From Streptomyces sp. NBC_00190 (GTDB lineage Bacteria; Actinomycetota; Actinomycetes; Streptomycetales; Streptomycetaceae), in the NCBI RefSeq assembly GCF_036203305.1, contig NZ_CP108131.1, positions 3,472,001-3,536,000 of the forward strand: a stretch of DNA of 64,000 nucleotides, given 5' to 3'. The stretch's first letter is position 1; each line of letters starts with the position of its first letter. The notes under the pieces are model-generated. The model saw nothing but the letters and a program-made list of their open reading frames with translations, was not told where the DNA came from and did no database searches. Made by a program: the position numbers and the translations under genes. Below, one piece after another: positions 59,789 through 64,000 of this stretch.

Positions 59789-60757
59789 ATGACCGACACC
59801 CCGGCACGGCTGCTCTCCCTGCTGTCCCTCCTCCAGACCCCGCGCGAATGGCCCGGGAGCGAGCTGGCGCAGCGGCTGCGGGTGAGCTCCCGGACGATCC
59901 GCCGCGACATCGAGCGGCTGCGGGACCTCGGGTACCCGGTGGAGGCCACGCTGGGGGCGGAGGGCGGATACCGGCTGGTGGCGGGGGCTGCGATGCCGCC
60001 GCTGCTCCTCGACGACGAGGAGGCGGTGGCGATCGCGGTGGGGCTGCGCGCGGGCGCCGGGCATGCGATCGAGGGGGTCGAGGAGGCCTCCGTACGGGCC
60101 CTGGCCAAGCTGGAGCAGGTGCTTCCGTCGCGGCTGCGGCGCCGGGTGAGCGTGCTGCAGTCGGCCACGACCGCGCTGGCCCGGGGGGACGGGCCGAGCG
60201 TGGACCCGGGGACGCTGACGACGATGGCGTCGGCGGTGGCGGGTCCCGAGCGGCTGCGGTTCGCGTACCGGGCGGGGGACGGGGTCCGGTCGCGCCGACT
60301 GGTGGAGCCGTACCGGCTGGTGAGCACGGGGAGCCGCTGGTACCTGGTCGCCTATGACCTGGAGCGCGAGGACTGGCGGACCTTCCGGGTGGACCGGGTG
60401 GGCGAGGTGTTCGCGACGGGGGCCCGGTTCGTGGCGCGGCAGCTGCCGATGGACCCGGAGGAGTTCGTGCGCAGGGGGCTGCGGGGCCGGGAGACGTCGT
60501 ACGCGGTCGAGGTCACCTTCGCGGCGGACGTGGCGGAGCTGCCGGGGTGGTTGCGGGAGTCGGCGGTCGGCGACGCGGGTGACGCTGCGGGCGGCGGCGA
60601 CGGCCGGACGCGGGTCCGGTTCGAGACCGCGGACGCCCCGGAGTGGCTGGTGGCGCGGCTGGCGCTGACGGGGGTGCCGTTCACGGTGCAGGCGCCGGCC
60701 GCGCTGGCGGCGGCGGCTCGGACGCTGGGGGCGCGGCTGGCGGGGGCCGGGGCGTAG
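59789..60757 (+). CDS. HTH-WYL transcriptional regulator
   Basis: 322 residues from ATG 59789. N-terminal DeoR-like helix-turn-helix (SELAQRLRVSSRTIRRDIER, then EGGYRLVAGAAM), a WYL domain around residues 145-210 (VEPYRLVSTGSRWYLVAYDL, RTFRVDRV), and a C-terminal WCX extension. WYL domains bind nucleic acid or small ligands. Likely regulator of the divergent exporter. Confidence 0.92.
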   Translation: MTDTPARLLSLLSLLQTPREWPGSELAQRLRVSSRTIRRDIERLRDLGYPVEATLGAEGGYRLVAGAAMPPLLLDDEEAVAIAVGLRAGAGHAIEGVEEASVRALAKLEQVLPSRLRRRVSVLQSATTALARGDGPSVDPGTLTTMASAVAGPERLRFAYRAGDGVRSRRLVEPYRLVSTGSRWYLVAYDLEREDWRTFRVDRVGEVFATGARFVARQLPMDPEEFVRRGLRGRETSYAVEVTFAADVAELPGWLRESAVGDAGDAAGGGDGRTRVRFETADAPEWLVARLALTGVPFTVQAPAALAAAARTLGARLAGAGA

Positions 60758-60796
60758 CGGGAGGCGTACCGGCGCCCTGGTTTCCGGGGCGCGAGG

Positions 60797-60832
60797 GAGC
60801 CCCGGCACCTGGGGGGATAGGTGCCGAGGCTC
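60797..60832. terminator. Bidirectional stem-loop terminator
   Basis: GAGCCCCGGCACCT (60797-60810) pairs with AGGTGCCGAGGCTC (60819-60832) with one mismatch and an 8-base loop, between the convergent WYL regulator and hrdD. Confidence 0.8.
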
Positions 60833-60844
60833 GTCCGGGGGGCG

Positions 60845-61822
60845 TCAGGCCACGGCGTCGAAGCCGGTGTCGCGGGCCATGCGCTTGAGTTCCAGAAGGG
60901 CGTGCTTCTCGATCTGGCGGATCCGCTCACGGGTCAGGCCGTGCTGCTTGCCGACCTCCGTCAGGGTCCGCTCGCGGCCGTCGACGATGCCGTACCGCAT
61001 CTTGATGATCGACGCGGTGCGCTGGTCGAGCTTGCCGAGCAGGTCCTCCAGCTCCTCGCTGCGCAGCAGCGAGAGCACGGACTGCTCGGGGGAGATCGCG
61101 GAGGTGTCCTCCAGGAGGTCACCGAACTGCGTCTCGCCCTGGTCGTCCACCGACATGTTCAGGCTGACCGGGTCGCGCGCCCAGTCCAGTACGTCGCCCA
61201 CGCGCTTCTCCGTCGAGTCGAGCTCGGCGGCGATCTCGGCGTGCTCCGGGTCCCGGCCGTTCTCGCGGTTGAACTCGCGCTGGATGCGGCGGATCCGGCC
61301 GAGCTCCTCGACCAGGTGGACGGGGAGGCGGATGGTGCGGGACTGGTCCGCGATGGAGCGGGTGATGGCCTGGCGGATCCACCACGTCGCGTACGTGGAG
61401 AACTTGAAGCCCTTGGCGTAGTCGAACTTCTCGACCGCGCGGACCAGACCGGCGTTGCCCTCCTGGATGAGGTCGAGGAGGGGCAGACCACTGCGCGGGT
61501 AGCGGCGGGCGACGGCCACCACGAGGCGCAGGTTGGACCGGATGAAGACTTCCTTGGCGCGCTCACCCTCGGCGGCCAGCGCCTCCAGCTCCTCGCGCGC
61601 GGGCGTCTCGCCCTTGCGCTCGATGACGCCGTCGAGGATCTGCTGGGCGTACACGCCCGCCTCGATGATCTGGGAGAGCTCCACTTCCTTGGCGGCGTCG
61701 AGCAGCGGGGTGCGTGCGATCTCGTCCAGGTACATGCCGACCAGGTCGCGGTCTGCGATCTCCCCGCCCACAGCGCGAGCGCTGCTCGTGGACTGCTGGC
61801 GGGCGACGGCGCGGGTTGCCAT
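60845..61822 (-). CDS. hrdD: RNA polymerase sigma factor HrdD (group 2 sigma70)
   Basis: 325 residues from ATG 61822 with AAGGGAG upstream. It carries regions 1.2 (DLVGMYLDEIARTPLL), 2.1-2.4 (NLRLVVAVARRYPRSGLPLLD through FSTYATWWIRQAI), 3 (LGRIRRIQREFNRENGRDPE) and 4.2 (LTEVGKQHGLTRERIRQIE). Length and N-terminus fit HrdD rather than the larger HrdB. The divergent PAT-like neighbour matches the known hrdD locus of S. coelicolor. Non-essential; its promoter preferences overlap HrdB. Confidence 0.9.
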   Translation of the reverse strand: MATRAVARQQSTSSARAVGGEIADRDLVGMYLDEIARTPLLDAAKEVELSQIIEAGVYAQQILDGVIERKGETPAREELEALAAEGERAKEVFIRSNLRLVVAVARRYPRSGLPLLDLIQEGNAGLVRAVEKFDYAKGFKFSTYATWWIRQAITRSIADQSRTIRLPVHLVEELGRIRRIQREFNRENGRDPEHAEIAAELDSTEKRVGDVLDWARDPVSLNMSVDDQGETQFGDLLEDTSAISPEQSVLSLLRSEELEDLLGKLDQRTASIIKMRYGIVDGRERTLTEVGKQHGLTRERIRQIEKHALLELKRMARDTGFDAVA

Positions 61823-61926
61823 GCGTGCTCCCTTGCGATGAGTTCGGTCGCGGTGCGGCTGCCGGACGGCACCGGTGGTGCGGTGTGCGTCCCCGGACAC
61901 TCTCCCGAGTGCCCGCATCCGAAGGA

Positions 61927-61956
61927 AACAACGACTGGAATCAGGACAGAATTCCC
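61927..61956 (-). promoter_or_regulatory. SigR-type promoter of hrdD
   Basis: On the minus strand GGGAAT (61956-61951), an 18-base spacer, then GTTGTT (61932-61927). This equals the SigR consensus GGGAAT-N18-GTT, about 105 bp before the hrdD ATG. hrdD is a reported member of the S. coelicolor SigR regulon. Confidence 0.75.
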
Positions 61957-62016
61957 ACGTCTCCCTCTCATTTTCGAGATCTTGCAGTATCCTGCCTCGC
62001 CACGAGAGGGGGCAGG

Positions 62017-62550
62017 GTGCCGCAAGGACTCGAAGAGGTGCAGGTCAGGCCCGGAACGGAGGCCGACCTGGCAGCCCTCACGGACGTGTACAACCACTAC
62101 GTCCGCGAGACCGCCGTCACCTTCGACACGGCCGTCTTCACTCCGGAACAGCGCCGCCCATGGCTGCACTCCCACCCTGAAGACGGCCCTCACCGCCTTC
62201 TGGTTGCCTGGGCCGGCCATCGAATCGCTGGATACGCGACAAGCAGTCCTTTCCGTCCGAAACCGGCCTACGCGACGTCGGTGGAGGCCAGCGTCTACCT
62301 CGCCCCGCACGCGGTGGGCCGGGGCGTGGGAACGGTGCTCTACGACGCCCTCTTCACGGCCCTGGCCGAGGAGCCGGTCCACCGCGTGTTCGCCGGCGTC
62401 GCCCTGCCGAACGAGGCCTCGGTCCGCCTCCACGAACGCTTCGGCTTCCGCCGGGTCGGGGAGTTCACGGAGGCGGGCTGGAAGTTCGGCCGCTACTGGG
62501 ACGTGCGCTGGTACGAGAAGACCCTGGGGCCGGACCGCCTGCACGGGTGA
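62017..62550 (+). CDS. PAT/bar-like GNAT N-acetyltransferase
   Basis: 177 residues from GTG 62017, with GAGGGGG upstream and TATCCT (61989-61994) as -10. QVRPGTEADLAALTDVYNHY, VTFDTAVFTPEQRRPWL, SVEASVYLAPHAVGRGVGT and GVALPNEASVRLHERFGF RRVGEF are the phosphinothricin/methionine-sulfoximine acetyltransferase pattern. A gene of this kind beside hrdD in S. coelicolor was shown to confer bialaphos resistance when overexpressed; the natural substrate may be an amino acid analogue. Confidence 0.88.
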   Translation: MPQGLEEVQVRPGTEADLAALTDVYNHYVRETAVTFDTAVFTPEQRRPWLHSHPEDGPHRLLVAWAGHRIAGYATSSPFRPKPAYATSVEASVYLAPHAVGRGVGTVLYDALFTALAEEPVHRVFAGVALPNEASVRLHERFGFRRVGEFTEAGWKFGRYWDVRWYEKTLGPDRLHG

Positions 62551-62611
62551 GGTGACGGCCGGCTCGGCGATGCGCGGTCGCCTCGCGCACGGCGGGCGGT
62601 CTAAGCGACGC

Positions 62612-63400
62612 TTAGCCGAACTGGAGCGAGCGCTTCGAGAGGCCCATCCAGAAGCCGTCCACCGCGTCGCGGCGGGCGGTGAGGTCGCCTGCCGCGTCCG
62701 CCGCGCCGAGGGTGACGAAGAGCGGGGCGAAGTGTTCCGTACGGGGGTGGGCCAGGCGGCCCGACGGGGATTTGGCCTCGAAGTCGAGCAGGGAGTCCAG
62801 GTCGCCCGCGGCCAGCGCCTCGTGGCCCCAGGCGTCGAATTCGGCGGACCAGGACGGCACGCCCGGGCCCGTGTGCCGCAGCGCGGCCAGGTTGTGGGTG
62901 AAGAAGCCGCTGCCGACGATCAGGACCCCCTCGTCACGCAGGGGCGCCAGCTTGCGGCCGATGTCCATCAGGCGGCGCGGGTCCAGCGTCGGCATGGAGA
63001 TCTGCAGGACCGGTATGTCGGCTTCCGGGAACATCTCCACCAGCGGGACGTACGCGCCGTGGTCCAGGCCGCGGTCCGGGATGTCCTGGACCGGGGTGCC
63101 GGGAGCCTGGAGGAGGCCCCGCACCGAGGCGGCGAGCCGCGGGGCGCCCGGGGCGTCGTACCGGACCCGGTAGTAGTGCTCGGGGAAGCCCCAGAAGTCG
63201 TAGACGAGCGGGGCCGAAACGGTCGCGCCGAGGGCGAGCGGGGCTTCCTCCCAGTGGGCCGAGACCATCAGGATCGCCGTGGGGCGGGGCAGCTCCGCGG
63301 ACCAGGCGGCCAGCTCGCCCGGCCATACGGGGTCGTCCGCGAGCGGCGGCGCGCCGTGACTGAGGTAGAGCGCCGGCATACGGGTCTGGGCGGTGGTCAC
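62612..63400 (-). CDS. DODA/LigB-type extradiol ring-cleavage dioxygenase
   Basis: 262 residues from GTG 63400, with GAGGAG eight bases upstream. SHGAPPLADDPVW, LMVSAHWEE, DHGAYVPLVEMFPEADIPVL and GSGFFTHNL hold the His/His/Glu-type metal ligands of the class III 4,5-DOPA dioxygenase (YgiD) family. It would cleave a catechol ring using Fe(II) or Zn(II). A 34-bp perfect palindrome lies 46 bp upstream. The stop codon sits in a small CTAAGCG/CGCTTAG palindrome (62601-62615). Confidence 0.92.
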   Translation of the reverse strand: MTTAQTRMPALYLSHGAPPLADDPVWPGELAAWSAELPRPTAILMVSAHWEEAPLALGATVSAPLVYDFWGFPEHYYRVRYDAPGAPRLAASVRGLLQAPGTPVQDIPDRGLDHGAYVPLVEMFPEADIPVLQISMPTLDPRRLMDIGRKLAPLRDEGVLIVGSGFFTHNLAALRHTGPGVPSWSAEFDAWGHEALAAGDLDSLLDFEAKSPSGRLAHPRTEHFAPLFVTLGAADAAGDLTARRDAVDGFWMGLSKRSLQFG

Positions 63401-63445
63401 GGGGGCGCTCCTCGGTCGTCGGTACGGGGTCGCCCGAAAAGCCTA

Positions 63446-63479
63446 ACCCCGCTTGGTTCAAATTTGAACCAAGCGGGGT
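63446..63479. promoter_or_regulatory. 34-bp perfect palindrome upstream of the dioxygenase
   Basis: The half-site ACCCCGCTTGGTTCAAA (63446-63462) is followed immediately by its exact complement (63463-63479). The core TTGGTTCAAA / TTTGAACCAA is unusually AT-rich for this genome. Continuous symmetry without a loop is more like an operator than a terminator, though it also lies 30 bases after the exporter stop. Confidence 0.7.
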
Positions 63480-63508
63480 GGTCAGTCATTCCCGGGTGGG
63501 CGCCCCCG

Positions 63509-64000
63509 TCAGTGGGCGATCACCGGAACCTTGATCTCGGCTTCCTCGGCAGCGCCGGAGCCGGAGCCCGAGGCCACCGGGCTGCCCGCGCCGGGACGGC
63601 CTGTGTTGATCAGGGTCAGCGCGATGGCCGAGCTGGTGGCCAGGATGCCGACCGCCCACCAGATGGCGGAGGAGTAGCCCTCGACCATGGCCTGCGCCTG
63701 GACGAGCTTGGCCGCGGCGCCGCCCGCCGCGGCCTCGGCCGCGTGGTCGGTCAGGTACGCGGTGGTCGCCGAGGCGGCGATGGTGTTCAGCAGCGCGGTG
63801 CCGATGGCGCCGCCGACCTGCTGCGAGGTGTTGACCATGGCGGAGGCGACACCGGCGTCGGCCGGGTTCACCCCGTGCGTGGCCAGGGACATGGCCGGCA
63901 TGAACGCCGTACCCATACCGAGGCCCAGCAGCAGCTGCGCCGGCAGGATCAGCGCCGGGTAGGAGGACCCGACCTCCAGCTGGGTCAGCAGGAGCATGCC
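63509..64000 (-). CDS. MFS drug exporter (DHA2 type), C-terminal part only
   Basis: The last ~163 residues of a transporter that runs off the right edge. ILPAQLLLGLGMGTAFMPAM, GVASAMVNTSQQVGGAIGTA and a final helix IWWAVGILATSSAIALTLI match the C-terminal third of EmrB/QacA-like 14-helix exporters. The tail GSGSGAAEEAEIKVPVIAH is cytosolic. Same strand as the dioxygenase, 108 bp upstream of it. Confidence 0.88.
   Translation of the reverse strand, partial: GMLLLTQLEVGSSYPALILPAQLLLGLGMGTAFMPAMSLATHGVNPADAGVASAMVNTSQQVGGAIGTALLNTIAASATTAYLTDHAAEAAAGGAAAKLVQAQAMVEGYSSAIWWAVGILATSSAIALTLINTGRPGAGSPVASGSGSGAAEEAEIKVPVIAH

Noticed and set aside
58121..60808. 895-codon minus-strand frame extending the MFS exporter upstream through the WYL regulator region
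   Set aside because: The upstream part is low-complexity Arg/Pro; the exporter has a normal ATG at 59725 and the opposite strand codes for a clear WYL regulator.
1..64000. CRISPR arrays, prophage, IS elements, integrase/att sites, biosynthetic megasynthases
   Set aside because: No regularly spaced repeats, transposase, integrase, or PKS/NRPS domains were seen; the single tRNA has no adjacent integrase or duplicated 3' end.

Overview
The window is high-GC actinobacterial chromosome, almost certainly Streptomyces. The evidence is the very high G+C at third codon positions, many GTG starts and 4-base stop/start overlaps, rodlin and chaplin genes (the hydrophobic aerial sheath proteins of streptomycetes), an HrdD-type sigma factor beside a phosphinothricin-acetyltransferase-like gene, and a rare in-frame TTA codon (bldA type). 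It looks like core chromosome rather than a mobile region: I see no phage, IS element, plasmid gene or CRISPR array.

Layout. 1-3.1 kb: a minus-strand operon of a Baeyer-Villiger-type flavin monooxygenase, an alpha/beta hydrolase and an SDR cut by the window edge, divergent from a MerR regulator. 3.2-8.5 kb: exodeoxyribonuclease III, a GNAT, a CaiB/BaiF CoA-transferase, an aldo/keto reductase and a SMI1/KNR4 protein, with a 180-bp inverted-repeat intergenic element at 5.3 kb. 8.8 kb: tRNA-Ala(CGC) with its own promoter and terminator. 9-14.2 kb: the galU / moeA-like (gephyrin-like Glp) / moaC / mog / rimJ / sepX block, which joins molybdopterin genes to a membrane division protein. 14.3-25.5 kb: 5-formyl-THF cyclo-ligase, penicillin-acylase family protein, cation/proton antiporter, MFS exporter, an FmdB zinc-ribbon protein with overlapping SigR-type promoter and CIRCE operator, MTA phosphorylase, a divergent OMP-decarboxylase homologue and MscL. 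25.6-27.5 kb: a cytochrome-b-like membrane protein and a molybdopterin oxidoreductase reduced to its N-terminal Fe-S segment. 27.6-31.3 kb: a MerR/beta-clamp fusion regulator, LtrA and a cytochrome P450. 31.4-36 kb: small secreted and lipoproteins and a PAS-GAF-PP2C-HATPase phosphatase.

36-51.6 kb is a surface polysaccharide locus. It holds a FAD oxidoreductase, an ATP-grasp enzyme, a secreted GH26-like glycosidase, then a tightly overlapped minus-strand operon: DUF3344 secreted protein, GT4, polyprenyl-phosphate sugar transferase, Wzy-like polymerase, MurJ/Wzx-like flippase, polysaccharide deacetylase, GT4, Wzz-like chain-length protein and a CelD/FemAB-like acyltransferase. It runs straight into a hydrophobic sheath cluster at 51.7-56.4 kb: two rodlins, three short chaplins, one long sortase-anchored chaplin and two other small secreted proteins. 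Together these suggest a locus devoted to the surface of aerial hyphae.

56.4-64 kb: VKOR-family thiol oxidoreductase, a DUF6227-like gene with a TTA codon, an MFS exporter divergent from a WYL regulator, hrdD with a SigR-type promoter, a divergent PAT-like acetyltransferase, a DODA-type dioxygenase preceded by a 34-bp perfect palindrome, and the C-terminus of a second drug exporter. Family names come from motif recognition by eye; no database search was run.
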